NCBI RefSeq assembly: GCF_000167195.1
Contig: NZ_AADV02000002.1
Span: 646,624-710,623 of the forward strand
DNA from: Crocosphaera watsonii WH 8501
GTDB lineage: Bacteria > Cyanobacteriota > Cyanobacteriia > Cyanobacteriales > Microcystaceae
Length of the DNA: 64,000 bases
Reading direction: 5' to 3'
A model generated the notes under the pieces. The model was given only the letters and a program-made list of their open reading frames with translations. It was not told the DNA's origin and searched no databases. Every line of letters begins with the position of its first letter. Position 1 is the first letter of the stretch. Positions 9,120 to 18,452 of the stretch are shown here, in pieces. The position numbers were made by a program, and so were the translations under genes.

Positions 9120-10558
9120 ATGACCAAAAATGAAACGGCTACGTCTGTCGAGGAATTCCTGGTGTGGAGGTCTAACCTCTTCCAAGGACTAAAAGCTAGA
9201 AAAGAAACTATTATAGAATTACTCGATGCCCTCTCCAGTAACCAACAAGCTCACTCAGTCGTTGAATTGTCTCTCAATCCTTTATTTAGAAGAGATTATA
9301 ACAGTTTATATAGAGGAATTCAAGAGTTTTTACCCACTCAAACTGACCCTAATTATGAACAGAGAATTGAGACTTTATTTTCAGCGGTATCGAGAACAAT
9401 TCCTCCCACTTCAAAACATTATAACTTATTTGGTATTGACACAACTCCCTGTCCACGACCGTTTGCCGAAACGTTAGCAGATAAAACCTTTATTCATTAC
9501 CCCAATCCAATTAAGGGAAATAAACCCATTAATATTGGACATTGTTATTCCGTTGTCTGCGCTTTACCTGACCAAATAGACACAGAAAAGTCCCTTGGGC
9601 TGTCCCCTTATCAGGAGAGCGAGTCCCCTCTAAACATAAAGGAGTAAATCAAGGCAATCAACAACTAAAAAAAATCTGGCAAAGTTCTTTATTTTCTGAT
9701 AAATTATCTGTCTTAGTGGCTGATAGTGACTACAGCCAAAAGGATTTTATTGGGGAACAAGTTAAGCATGAAGACGTAGTTACTATTACAAGAGTTAGAA
9801 GTGACCGAGTTTTTTATCGTCAATTTATTCGGGACCCAAATCAAGCCAAAACTTCGGGACATCCCCGTTGGTATGGGGATAAATTTGACCTTAAAGATGA
9901 CCAAACTTGGACTGAACCTGATGAAGTTCATCATGTTCCCTTTACAACGAAAAAAGGTCGTCAATTAACAGTGAATATTTCGGGATGGAAACAGATGTTA
10001 ATGAGAGGAACTAAAAACTATAAAATGAAAAATCACCCCTTTACTTTACTCCAGATTGTTGTCAGAGATCAAGAAAGAAATAGTATTTGGAAACCTATGT
10101 GGCTTATTGTTATTGGTTCTCGGCGCGATGAGTTAAGTTTAGTTGATTGTTATCAGTGTTATCGACAACGTTATGACATGGAACATCTTTTTCGATTTGG
10201 TAAACAAAGATTATTGATGACATCTTATTTAACTCCCGATGTACATCATGAAGAAAATTGGTTTAAACTAACACTTCTTTCTTATGTAAATTTGTGGGCT
10301 GCCAGAAAATTAGCTGTGGTTTTACCCCGTGATTGGGAACAGTATTTGAAGACTAATAAATCCATCAAAATCACCCCTAGTCTAGTTCAAAGAGACTTTT
10401 CAAGAATAATTACGACCTTGGGGACTTTCGCCAAATTTCCCAAACGTCGAGGTTTTTCTTCCGGACGTATTAAAGGTTACAAAAAAGCCCCACGAACTCG
10501 TCATGATGTTATCAAGAAAGGGAGCAAAAAATCAACTGAAAACTTAAAAGCTCCTTAG
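9120..10558 (+). pseudogene. DDE transposase of 2.2-kb IS copy 1, frameshifted
   Basis: Comparison with the intact gene at 26859-28298 shows one A missing from a run of five near 9590 (GAAAAGTCCC instead of GAAAAAGTCCC). The frame breaks at about residue 157, leaving pieces at 9120-9647 and 9716-10558. The intact protein is 479 residues, with FGIDTTPCPR and LVADSDYS as candidate acidic catalytic strands and a C-terminal MEHLFRFGKQRLL. The deletion is not a programmed frameshift, because the other copy lacks it. Confidence 0.85.
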
Positions 10559-10635
10559 TTTTCCTCAGAATCTATAGATTAGCCCTATTTGTCAGCCAAT
10601 TTTATTGACTGATACAGAGCCGATATTTTGGGATT

Positions 10636-11679
10636 TTAGTTTAGCGTAAAATATACGCTAACAAACTTTTTTTGTCCAAAGTCCAATGCATAAGCGAAAC
10701 TCCAAAAAATTAATTGTGTAAACCAGTTATCTGTACGGTCTTTTTCTTCAATCAATGCTTGCAAGTCATCTTGCCAAGCTTCTAGTTTTTCAGTAGGTAC
10801 TTCCTCCACTTCATCATCTGCTAAATCATCGGTGTTTGGTTCGTAGTCTTCATCCTCCCACTCGTGTAAGATATCCTCAATAACATGATTAGGGTTTAAT
10901 CCTTTCTGTCTAGCTTTCCATTGGAACTCCTCCCAAACTTGACTATTAACTTTGATCCATTTTTCCTCTTTTTCTTCCCTCACGGAAAACTGTGCTTTTA
11001 GGAGATCACCAGTAATTAGATGGGGTGGCACTGCGTCCACAATCATTGCCCAATTCTCTGTTAATTCTTCCCCCCAAAACTTGGTAAGGAAACGGCATTG
11101 ATATTCGTTTTGAGGTAATACTTCAAAACCAGCACAGATAAGATCCTTCATTACCCTAACGGCCTTGATAAGCTTGTCGACATAATAACGATTACGGTGC
11201 AAGACATTCTCGCAGAATTGCTTCCAGGTTTTGTGATGGTATTTATAGAATCTTTTGACCTTAAACTGGAATGCCCATAAGCCAAACTTAACCCAACCAA
11301 ACTGATGAGACTTTAATTGAGCTAGAGCATCCTCATAACCGTACTTATCGTCTCTGGTTAAGTCATCGGATTCCCCCCATTCTTGAAGGATAAACCGTTG
11401 CCAGTCTTCAACATCTTCTAGATCCTCATTCAACACCTCCATATCCTTAACGGCAGGAGTGTCTTGATTGTCATAGCCCCTATAATCAGAATCATCGTGA
11501 TAATAATCTATGGGTTCGGGCTTCTGGTCTTCGTAACAAAGTCCTGGATCTATCTCGGTTCGGTGGTCACAGAGTCCACATTGGTGATAACCACGATCGA
11601 TTAATTCATTGATAGTTTCTCTATCAATGAATAATCTCTCATCGCCACAATTTTCGCATTCAAATGGATAATAAAGCAT
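10636..11679 (-). CDS. Plasmid/phage-type protein with N-terminal zinc ribbon, 3' end cut by IS
   Basis: The 347-residue product opens with a zinc ribbon (CENCG then CGLCDHR). A strongly acidic linker rich in Asp and Tyr follows. The central domain (WKQFCENVLHRNRYYVDKLIKAVRVMKDL, then LPQNEYQCRFLTKF and ITGDLLKA) resembles the ParB/DUF3102-like helical domain common in proteins of cyanobacterial plasmids and phages. A second acidic C-terminal region follows. The final 16 or so codons (below 10687) belong to the IS inverted repeat, so the native end is missing. The XRE gene lies divergently about 270 bases away, and together they look like a plasmid-type or prophage-type remnant. No function is known. 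Confidence 0.6.
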   Translation of the reverse strand: MLYYPFECENCGDERLFIDRETINELIDRGYHQCGLCDHRTEIDPGLCYEDQKPEPIDYYHDDSDYRGYDNQDTPAVKDMEVLNEDLEDVEDWQRFILQEWGESDDLTRDDKYGYEDALAQLKSHQFGWVKFGLWAFQFKVKRFYKYHHKTWKQFCENVLHRNRYYVDKLIKAVRVMKDLICAGFEVLPQNEYQCRFLTKFWGEELTENWAMIVDAVPPHLITGDLLKAQFSVREEKEEKWIKVNSQVWEEFQWKARQKGLNPNHVIEDILHEWEDEDYEPNTDDLADDEVEEVPTEKLEAWQDDLQALIEEKDRTDNWFTQLIFWSFAYALDFGQKKFVSVYFTLN

Positions 11680-11892
11680 GGATTAGAAAGGGCAAGAAGC
11701 ATCCCCCGATATCTAGAGAAGTTAAATAATCTGAACAATCACAACTGATAATGAAAAAAGGAAAACGTTTATTTTAGTATAGGCATCCCCCTATGGCTGA
11801 GGTTGACATATAACTACAGTTGAAGTGATTCACCCTCTATGGACTGTTTAACTCTAGTCCCCTTGGTGGGTTGCTTCACTGTTGTTTATATA

Positions 11893-11942
11893 AGCCATCA
11901 TAGTGGACTGATCATGAAGACTCAAGCCATTATGGTGGACTG
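11893..11942 (+). promoter_or_regulatory. Direct repeats upstream of the XRE gene (candidate operators)
   Basis: AGCCATCATAGTGGACTG at 11893 recurs as AGCCATTATGGTGGACTG at 11925, a spacing of 32 bases (about three helical turns). A third partial match, CTATGGACTGTTTAA, starts near 11837. The last copy ends 10 bases before the XRE start codon, where a bound repressor would block transcription or translation. Confidence 0.5.
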
Positions 11943-11952
11943 TTGAGTTAAA

Positions 11953-12210
11953 ATGGATGAAAACGTATGCACCACTAGGAAATCATTGAAAGACTTAATC
12001 AAGGAACACGGCTACACACAAAAATCTTTTGCTATAGCTTTAAATAGAGCTTATTCGACAGTAAAGTATTACATTGCTGGAGAAAAAACGCCTACGGCTA
12101 CGGTGATAGTGGATATGTGTCGTTTGCTTGATGAGTCTCCGAAAACCGTGCTGAAATCTCTAGGGATCGATGTAACGGGTGTTCCCGACGATCACATTGA
12201 TGATCAATAA
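11953..12210 (+). CDS. XRE-family helix-turn-helix regulator
   Basis: The 85-residue protein is a lone Cro/CI-type HTH domain: LKDLIKEHGYTQKSFAIALN is helix 1-2, and RAYSTVKYYIAGEKTPT holds the recognition helix, followed by two short helices. Such proteins are repressors of phage, plasmid or toxin-antitoxin operons. Repeated 18-mers end 10 bases upstream of the ATG, consistent with self-repression. There is no clear Shine-Dalgarno sequence, since the repeat occupies that position. It is divergent from the zinc-ribbon gene, its likely partner or target. A GC-rich hairpin follows the stop codon. Confidence 0.85.
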   Translation: MDENVCTTRKSLKDLIKEHGYTQKSFAIALNRAYSTVKYYIAGEKTPTATVIVDMCRLLDESPKTVLKSLGIDVTGVPDDHIDDQ

Positions 12211-12219
12211 TCCTTAACC

Positions 12220-12239
12220 CCGGCCTCAAGGGAGGCCGG
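12220..12239 (+). terminator. Hairpin after the XRE gene
   Basis: CCGGCCT and AGGCCGG pair perfectly around a six-base loop, 10 bases after the XRE stop codon. The T-tract that follows is weak, so it could be only an RNA-stabilising hairpin. Confidence 0.55.
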
Positions 12240-12255
12240 AGATAGTTTACTTTAA

Positions 12256-12273
12256 TCCCGGATTTCTCACAAA
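12256..12273 (+). repeat. 18-base repeat TCCCGGATTTCTCACAAA
   Basis: It matches 16 of 18 bases of ACCCGCATTTCTCACAAA, the perfect terminal repeat of the MITE-like element at 42579-42756. An inverted partner lies at 14236-14253, so the two bracket the IS1380-type element. They could be its true ends or a separate repeat family. Confidence 0.5.
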
Positions 12274-12501
12274 TTAATTTGAAAGCCCAATCCAGAGATG
12301 AAAAATGATAATTTTTAGGACTAATAGAAATTTTGAATATAGATGAATAAAAAAATTGACTTTGATTATCCAAAAATTGAGTTTAAGAGGGAATAATTAT
12401 ATTAACTTTTGATTTTCTCCACTATAAATAAGACTAAATGAAAGTATCAGTCAGTCAACAACTTATGATAGATATCTTTTTTAAAAAACAACTTATTCTA
12501 C

Positions 12502-13986
12502 TTATCCAGTATTAGGAATAGTTTTAATTCTTTTGTTAGCAATAGACAAAATATCTTGATAAGGACAAGCACTAGCTATAGCGATAATAATTCTTCTACA
12601 ACTAATCTTTATTCTGGCTCCCAACTTAAGAAGATTTAGACGTATTCTTCCCACAGTTGCTTTAGCCAATGAAGTTTTTTTTAAACAGTGTTGACGAAAA
12701 GCATTTATGAGAACATAAGCCCAGGAATGTATCCATAATCTTAGTTTATTACTTTGAAATGTTTGAGTTGAAGTTCTATCAGCTAACAAGTCTAATTGTT
12801 GTTCTTTAATCCGATTTTCCATCTCGCCTCTCGGACAGTATTTTTTTGTATAAAGTTTTGAGGGTGGAATTTTTGAAGCGGGCAAAGATGTCACCACATG
12901 GCGCATTTTTAAGCCATCACTTCCATAACAAACTTTTGTCACTACTCTTCTTTGACAACTCCATGACTTTTCTGTTTTATAACGAATAGAGCGATACTAA
13001 GTAGAAATTGGTACTAATTTTTTAACTTCTTCTAAATCTTCTTTTTTCTGAAATAAACTATCCATTAATTCAGTTATTGGAGCTAGTTTTTTTTCATATT
13101 CATGTTTGGCTTTTTCAATTACATCATCCGCTCGTAACTTAAGAACGCCATTTGTTCCCATAGCTATAACATAATCAACTAAAGGCTGATTTTCACAAAA
13201 ATAGAAGATTTCTTCACGGGCATAGGCACTATCACCCCTAACTAGGATATGAGTCTCTGACCATTTTTCTCTAATTAGTCCGATAATTCTTTGTAATTCG
13301 TCTAAGGCTTCATCGGCTGGATCTACATTAGATGAACGAAGTTTAGCAACTAATAAATGATGCCCACAGAAAATATATAAAGGAGCATAACATACTCCGT
13401 GATAATAACTATTAAAAAATGCCCCTTCTTGATTACCATGTACTTGGTCATCCGTGACATCCATATCTAATATAATACTTAAGGGAGGTTTTTTATAAGA
13501 CTCTAAAAAAAATTCGACAAAAGATTTTTCAATGGCTTCAAAGTTGGGTTCTATTTTATGATAACGACTCGTTTTTTGGTCGAGAATAGTCTCAGGACAA
13601 TATTCCAATCTATTAATTGTACTTTTTCCAGCTAACCATCCCTTTTTATCTTCAAGTTCATTAAGCTTTTCTAAAGCGATCTTAAGGGCAGGATCGTGAC
13701 GTAATTTATCATGGTCATTGACATCTTCATAGCCTAAAATAATTCCATAAAGCCTTTGTGCTAATAACTCATGAACGGAATGATCTACATAAAATTGATG
13801 ACGATGATCTTGAAAACAGTTACCAAACTTCTCCGTAATTCCCAGTTTTTTATCCAACTCAGCTATCCAGACAATCCCCGCATCTGAAGTGATTAGTCCC
13901 CCATCAAAATTAGCGATTATTTCTTTTCCTTTCTGTTTACTAAAGTTGATTACTTGACGAGGGTTTCGGGGATGACTGGGACTCAT
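12502..13986 (-). pseudogene. IS1380-family transposase with one in-frame stop
   Basis: A 494-codon frame runs from ATG at 13986 to 12502, broken once by TAG at 12997-12999. The sequence around it (PIST-stop-YRSIRYKTEKSW) suggests the stop replaced a Trp (TGG). Family motifs are clear: NFDGGLITSDAG near the N-terminus, LSIILDMDVTDDQVHGNQ with the first catalytic Asp, LVRGDSAYAREEI with the second, and YCPRGEMENRIKEQQLDLLADRTS with the catalytic Glu. The N-terminal 329 residues lack the Glu domain, so the product should be inactive. Confidence 0.9.
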
Positions 13987-14140
13987 TAAATCAGTTTAAG
14001 GTAAATTGCTTTAATAATTAAATTATAGCATATTTTATTCTAACAATCTAGTACTATTAGAGATTTTATTAATAATTTTTTTGGAAAAATGAGTGATTGA
14101 TTTATCTTTTCATCTTTGTCTAATTCGGGTTGATTTTAAC

Positions 14141-14554
14141 TTAAAATCTGACAACAGACTGTTGGTTGGGGAAATCTGCGATCGCTCTGTTCAAACCCAC
14201 TTCCTGTAAGGCTTCTGTGTTTGGCGATCGCAGATTTTGTGAGAAATTCGGGTAGTTTACCCAACCCATAAACCGCCCTTTTTCGGGGTCATATTCTTCT
14301 AAATGAGTCACAACCCAATAAAAAGTACGATTAAGCGCATCGTCATAAATATTACTGGAATAGTTACCTTTTCCTCTAAGATAAGCTGACCGAGAAATAC
14401 AACGAATTAATTGATCAAGCTTACGATTTTTCTGGGAAACTGATTGTTTCTTTAATGTTACAATCTCTAATACTAATACTTGTAAGTGTTTTTCTTCATT
14501 CAATGAAGATTGTGTGTGTGTGGTTAAGGAAGAGTGTAACGAAGTTTGTGCCAT
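14141..14554 (-). pseudogene. Sigma-70-like protein, N-terminal fragment cut by a repeat element
   Basis: Residues about 30-100 (KLDQLIRCISRS, DDALNRTFYWVVTHLEEYDP, KGRFMGWVNY) look like region 2 of the ECF-like sigma factors found in cyanobacteria, which direct RNA polymerase to special promoters. After GWVNY, where family members continue with region 2/4 sequence, the frame enters the repeat ACCCGAATTTCTCACAAA (14236-14253 on this strand) and a 14-bp-stem hairpin, giving about 36 unrelated residues. The gene therefore lost its DNA-binding C-terminus to an insertion. The sigma assignment is from pattern only. Confidence 0.55.
14172..14253. repeat. Hairpin and 18-base repeat inserted in the sigma-like gene
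   Basis: AAATCTGCGATCGC (14172-14185) and its exact complement (14224-14237) form a 14-bp stem with a 38-base loop. It is joined to the 18-base repeat at 14236-14253. The order 18-mer, TCTGCGATCGC, AAAC is shared with the left end of the MITE-like element at 42579. Confidence 0.6.
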
Positions 14555-14942
14555 ACCAATTTGTGTTAATGGTCTTCATCTAAGAAATCACTTCTTTTTT
14601 TTTAGTATGTCTCAAACCGTTAAATAACTTTACAAAAAATTGCTAAAAAATAAGATTTGCGTTGTTTCTACATATTTATTTATTTAAAATAATCTTAATT
14701 TGTATTATTTATGACTGTATTAATATCAATTAAAAATATAATTTAGGGATTATTTACCAAGAAAATCTTAAGAGGAGAGAGCAAGGAAGGGGTTGAAATG
14801 AAGTACACTGCTTCGTCTAGGTAGCTAAAACCTATCTACATCTTCTAAAATATTATAAGTATTAGTAGATTATAGGAGTCAGTCAGCGACTGAAAACGAA
14901 GATAATATGTTAGAATAATTAAACAGTAAATTCTTCCTGGTA
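14555..14942. other. AT-rich region upstream of the TnpB-like gene, with hairpins
   Basis: No reading frame is supported. Just before the TnpB-like gene there is a small perfect hairpin at 14879-14893 (TCAGTC, AGC, GACTGA), and TAGGT/ACCTA can pair near 14819-14833. The rest is AT-rich. It may hold the promoter of one or both flanking genes. Confidence 0.45.
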
Positions 14943-16643
14943 ATGGCTAAAAAGAGGTCTCTAAAAGCTAAATTAACACGGATAAGTCGGTCAAAACAAA
15001 AGACTGATAAACCCATTTATCAAAGGCTGATAGGGATTGAAAGTAAAATAGAATATCATCCATTTCTAGAAGATTGGGGTAATCAATATCAAAGTCTTTT
15101 ACGCAGTGCTTTAAATGACAGACAAAAAGGAATATCCGAAATTAACATAGAGAAAAGTTACCAAAAAAAGTATAATATTCAATGGGGATGGGCTGATAGT
15201 TTAGCTACAAATGCTAGTTCGGTATTTGACCAATTAACCACCGGTAAAGAAAATCAAATCTCCTTTCTTGAAACGGATTTAAAAGCGGGATTTGCCAAAG
15301 CAGCAGAAAATTTAGAAACTCTAGAGAATGGGTATAAAAATCCTAGTCAGCAAAATCTAAGAAACTTTAATAAGAAATTATTAGGAGTTAAATCTAAGTT
15401 AAAAAGATTACAACGAAAGCAACAGCAACTCCTCAAGTTAAAACAAGAAGAAAGGTTACATATTTGTTGGGGTTCAAAGAAGTTATTTAAAGCTCAATAT
15501 AATTTAGAAGAAAATGGGTATAGTAATCATGAAGAATGGTTAGAAGATTGGAGAAAAAAGCGAGGTGGTAATTTTTATAGTGTGGGAAAAGGTTCAGTCA
15601 ATGGTAATAATCCTGTGACGAAAATCCATCATAAACAAGATGATATCTTTAGCGTTACCATTACAGTTCCTCGTTGTTATCAAGAGATTTATGGTCAGAA
15701 AATAACTTTAGAATTTGAAATCACTAAACAACGTAAACATGATTTATTGTATGCCTTAGAATCTAATAAACCCGTCACGGTTCAAATTTTTAGAAGAGAA
15801 CATAAAGATAATCCATGGTATATTCATTTATCCACTTATGTCCAAGCGGTTCCTTATATTTCTCATAAAAGAAATGGTTGTTTAGGCATTGACTTAAATG
15901 CTGAATCCATTGACCTCGTTTATGTTAAAAAAGATAGAAATTTACATCACACCGATGGAAAGAAAACTTTATTTTCTTGGGAGATTCCTACTGGAACTAC
16001 GGGACAAGTTGAGGCAAAATTAAGGGATATTGTGGCTGAAATTGTGAGGATAGGTGAGAGTTATCAATGTCCCATTGCTTGTGAAGATTTAGATTTTAGT
16101 AAAAAGAAAGCAACTTTAAGACATTCCTCTAAGAAATATAATCGGATGTTCAGTGGTTTTATTTATGATAAATTTAGAGCTTTCTTGGTAGCTAGGGCCG
16201 AAAAATATGGCATTGAAGTAATTTTCAAGAATCCTTTTGCCACTTCAGTGATTGGAATGGTGAAATATATGGCTAAATATGGGTTAAATTCAGCTTATGC
16301 GGCGGCGATGGTCATAGCCAGACGAGCATTAGGGTTCTCTGAAAGGATACCTCGTTCTAAGGAGCCAATAATAGGAGTTTGCATCTCCTCACCAGAGGAT
16401 AAGGAGGTGCAATCATGGGGTCAATGGGGGAAAATCTGTAAACTTCTTCGTGAGCAGAAACTCTCCCGACACCAAATGTTTGAATCAGCGAAAGTCCTAG
16501 AGGCATTGCATGATGCAGTTTCCCGAACTAGAATGGGGAAATCTCCCCCCAGACAAGGAAGGAAAGTTAAATCTGCTTCAAAACCAGTAGTTTTTTCAAA
16601 CAGTAAAATCCAAGGGGAGTCACCGATGCCCCAAAACTGTTAG
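14943..16643 (+). CDS. Stand-alone TnpB-like (IS200/IS605 OrfB-type) RuvC-fold protein
   Basis: The 566-residue protein has a basic, helical N-terminal half (KRLQRKQQQLLKLKQ) and a C-terminal RuvC-like nuclease fold. RuvC-I is GCLGIDLNAESIDL (Asp), and RuvC-II is IACEDLDFSKKK (Glu). The usual third block is GLNSAYAAAMVIARRALGF, where the Asp seen in typical TnpB (D-x-N-A-A) is not evident. No CxxC zinc ribbon lies between blocks II and III. A tail of about 110 residues follows. There is no Y1 transposase (TnpA) beside it and no CRISPR array. It belongs to the TnpB-related accessory proteins; whether it still cuts DNA is unclear. Confidence 0.75.
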   Translation: MAKKRSLKAKLTRISRSKQKTDKPIYQRLIGIESKIEYHPFLEDWGNQYQSLLRSALNDRQKGISEINIEKSYQKKYNIQWGWADSLATNASSVFDQLTTGKENQISFLETDLKAGFAKAAENLETLENGYKNPSQQNLRNFNKKLLGVKSKLKRLQRKQQQLLKLKQEERLHICWGSKKLFKAQYNLEENGYSNHEEWLEDWRKKRGGNFYSVGKGSVNGNNPVTKIHHKQDDIFSVTITVPRCYQEIYGQKITLEFEITKQRKHDLLYALESNKPVTVQIFRREHKDNPWYIHLSTYVQAVPYISHKRNGCLGIDLNAESIDLVYVKKDRNLHHTDGKKTLFSWEIPTGTTGQVEAKLRDIVAEIVRIGESYQCPIACEDLDFSKKKATLRHSSKKYNRMFSGFIYDKFRAFLVARAEKYGIEVIFKNPFATSVIGMVKYMAKYGLNSAYAAAMVIARRALGFSERIPRSKEPIIGVCISSPEDKEVQSWGQWGKICKLLREQKLSRHQMFESAKVLEALHDAVSRTRMGKSPPRQGRKVKSASKPVVFSNSKIQGESPMPQNC

Positions 16644-16723
16644 TCTGACAAGAAATTGTTAGATATTAACAGGTTTTTAGTAGGTGTATAAACTAATCCA
16701 TCATCTTATTACTTCTTGAATCT

Positions 16724-17857
16724 GTGCATGATCTAACCTCTTTACACCATTCCTCACCCACCACTGTGTCAAACATTATCGGAACAGTGGTAGCAGTACA
16801 AGCTAATTTTTATCAAGTTCGTTTAGATAGTCCCCTAAAAGACTATAATGATGCTGCCATCTCCCATTTATTGTGTACTCGACGCACTCGGTTAAAAAAA
16901 ATTGGGCAAACCGTGATGGTAGGCGATCGCGTGATGGTTGAAGAACCGGACTATCAAGACGCTAGAGGGGCGATCGCTCAAGTTTTAGACCGCAAAACCC
17001 AGTTATCTCGGCCACCAGTGGCCAATGCAGAGCAAATGCTGTTGGTTTTTGCCTTAGATGAACCTTTATTAGAACCTTGGCAGTTAAGTCGCTTTTTGAT
17101 CAAAGCTGAGTCCACAGAAATTCCCTTTTTATTGTGTCTTAATAAGGCTGATTTATTGACCTCTACCCAACAAAAAACGTGGGAGGAACGCCTAGAGAAA
17201 TGGGGCTACAACCCCTTATTGATTAGTGTTAAGACGTTTCAAGGGTTAGAAGCTCTAAAAAACTGTTTAAAGGACAAAATTACTATTCTTGCTGGTCCTT
17301 CTGGTGTGGGAAAATCTAGTTTAATTAATACCTTAATTCCTCAAGTTAAACAACGGGTTAATCGTGTTTCAGGGAAGTTACAAAAAGGTCGTCATACCAC
17401 TCGTCATGTGGAATTGTTCGAGTTACCCCAAGGGGGATTATTAGCTGATACCCCTGGATTTAATAAACCTAATTTAGATTGCTCTCCGAGTCAATTAATA
17501 CACTATTTTCCTGAAGCTAGAAAACAGCTAGAACGGGGAACTTGTCAGTTTAGTAATTGTCTTCATCGGGGAGAACCTAACTGTGTTATTGAAGAAAAAT
17601 GGGAACGATACGAACATTACTTAACTTTTTTAGAAGAAGCGATCGCCCAACAAGAAGCGACTCAACAAATGGCGGATCAAGAATCAACACTTAAAGTAAA
17701 AATCAAGACATCTGGAGAAGAATATTATGAACCCAAGTTAGAGACAAAAAAATATCGCCGAACTTCTCGGCGACAAAAGCATCAAAACTTACAAGATTTA
17801 TATGATAATCAAAGTTTAGAAGAGTTAGAAGAATTTGAAGATGATTTAGACTTTTAA
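16724..17857 (+). CDS. rsgA: Ribosome small-subunit-dependent GTPase A
   Basis: RsgA (YjeQ) is a circularly permuted GTPase that checks late 30S ribosome maturation. All features are present: an OB-fold N-terminus (GTVVAVQANFYQVRL), G4 NKAD at residues 140-143, G1 GPSGVGKSSL at 191-200, G3 DTPGF near 241, and the C-terminal zinc site C...FSNCLHRGEPNC. The order G4-G1-G3 is the diagnostic permutation. The Lys/Glu-rich tail (about 50 residues) is a little longer than in E. coli. It stands alone between the TnpB-like gene and a convergent peroxiredoxin. Confidence 0.95.
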   Translation: MHDLTSLHHSSPTTVSNIIGTVVAVQANFYQVRLDSPLKDYNDAAISHLLCTRRTRLKKIGQTVMVGDRVMVEEPDYQDARGAIAQVLDRKTQLSRPPVANAEQMLLVFALDEPLLEPWQLSRFLIKAESTEIPFLLCLNKADLLTSTQQKTWEERLEKWGYNPLLISVKTFQGLEALKNCLKDKITILAGPSGVGKSSLINTLIPQVKQRVNRVSGKLQKGRHTTRHVELFELPQGGLLADTPGFNKPNLDCSPSQLIHYFPEARKQLERGTCQFSNCLHRGEPNCVIEEKWERYEHYLTFLEEAIAQQEATQQMADQESTLKVKIKTSGEEYYEPKLETKKYRRTSRRQKHQNLQDLYDNQSLEELEEFEDDLDF

Positions 17858-17915
17858 AAACCTTGTTTCTCTTAATGTCATTCTGAGGTATGAATAATCT
17901 CTTTAACTTTAACTA

Positions 17916-18452
17916 CTAACTCTTCACTTCATCAAGATAAGCTAAAATTTCTTGACTATGAATTGCAGGTCTAACCCCTAAAAATCGCTCCTTTAAAATA
18001 CCATCAGGATTGATTAAATAAGTATGACGCAAGGATATTCCTGTTAACAAAGAACCATAGGTTTTACTCACTTCTCCAGTGGTATCTGCTAATAAAGGAA
18101 ACTTCAAACCTTCTGCATCGCAAAATTCTCGATGAGAGTCAACATCATCGACACTTACCCCTAAAATTTGGGTATTTATAGCCTCATATTTCGGTAAATC
18201 TTGCTGAAAACGACGGGCTTCTAAGGTACAACCTGGGGTAAAATCTTTAGGATAGAAATAGAGTACCACCCACTGTCCCCGATAGTCAGATAAAGAAATT
18301 TCACCGTCTCCTGTATTGGTGGGTAACGTGAAATTAGGTGCAGGTTCATTTAATGGTGGTTGGGGTCCCCCTAAAGCCAATGCAGGAGTCTGAGTCCCGA
18401 ATAAAATAACGGCGATCGCTAAGAATATAGCTAAAATTTGACGGCGTAACAT
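17916..18452 (-). CDS. Peroxiredoxin of the BCP/PrxQ type, exported
   Basis: This 178-residue thiol peroxidase reduces peroxides with electrons from thioredoxin. The active-site loop is DFTPGCTLEARRF with the peroxidatic Cys at residue 75. The five-residue-spaced resolving Cys of classical BCP is missing (TLEAR follows); a second Cys at about 111 could serve, or the enzyme may be 1-Cys. An N-terminal signal of about 27 residues (ILAIFLAIAVILFGTQTPALA) predicts export to periplasm or thylakoid lumen. It converges with rsgA. Confidence 0.9.
   Translation of the reverse strand: MLRRQILAIFLAIAVILFGTQTPALALGGPQPPLNEPAPNFTLPTNTGDGEISLSDYRGQWVVLYFYPKDFTPGCTLEARRFQQDLPKYEAINTQILGVSVDDVDSHREFCDAEGLKFPLLADTTGEVSKTYGSLLTGISLRHTYLINPDGILKERFLGVRPAIHSQEILAYLDEVKS

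Larger units (their letters stand above)
8511..10686 (+). mobile_element. 2.2-kb insertion sequence with passenger gene, copy 1
   Basis: The element begins TTGGACTTTGGATAAA and ends with the inverted complement TTTGTCCAAAGTCCAA. An almost identical copy lies at 26250-28426. It carries a minus-strand passenger gene (8645-9058) and a divergently transcribed transposase gene (9120-10558). A 21-base palindrome beginning TTAGCG and ending CGCTAA occurs near each end and in the gap between the two genes. No clear target-site duplication is visible. It cuts the lipoprotein gene on the left and the 3' end of the zinc-ribbon gene on the right. It is one base shorter than copy 2 because of a deletion in the transposase. 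Confidence 0.9.

Noticed and set aside
9120..10558. Programmed frameshift in the 2.2-kb IS transposase
   Set aside because: The second copy encodes the protein in one frame, so copy 1 simply lost one A.
12098..12373. 91-residue minus-strand frame over the XRE 3' end
   Set aside because: No ribosome site or family; overlaps the real XRE gene and its hairpin.
14943..16643. Cas12-type effector
   Set aside because: No CRISPR array, no other cas or transposon genes; the protein fits TnpB-related proteins better.
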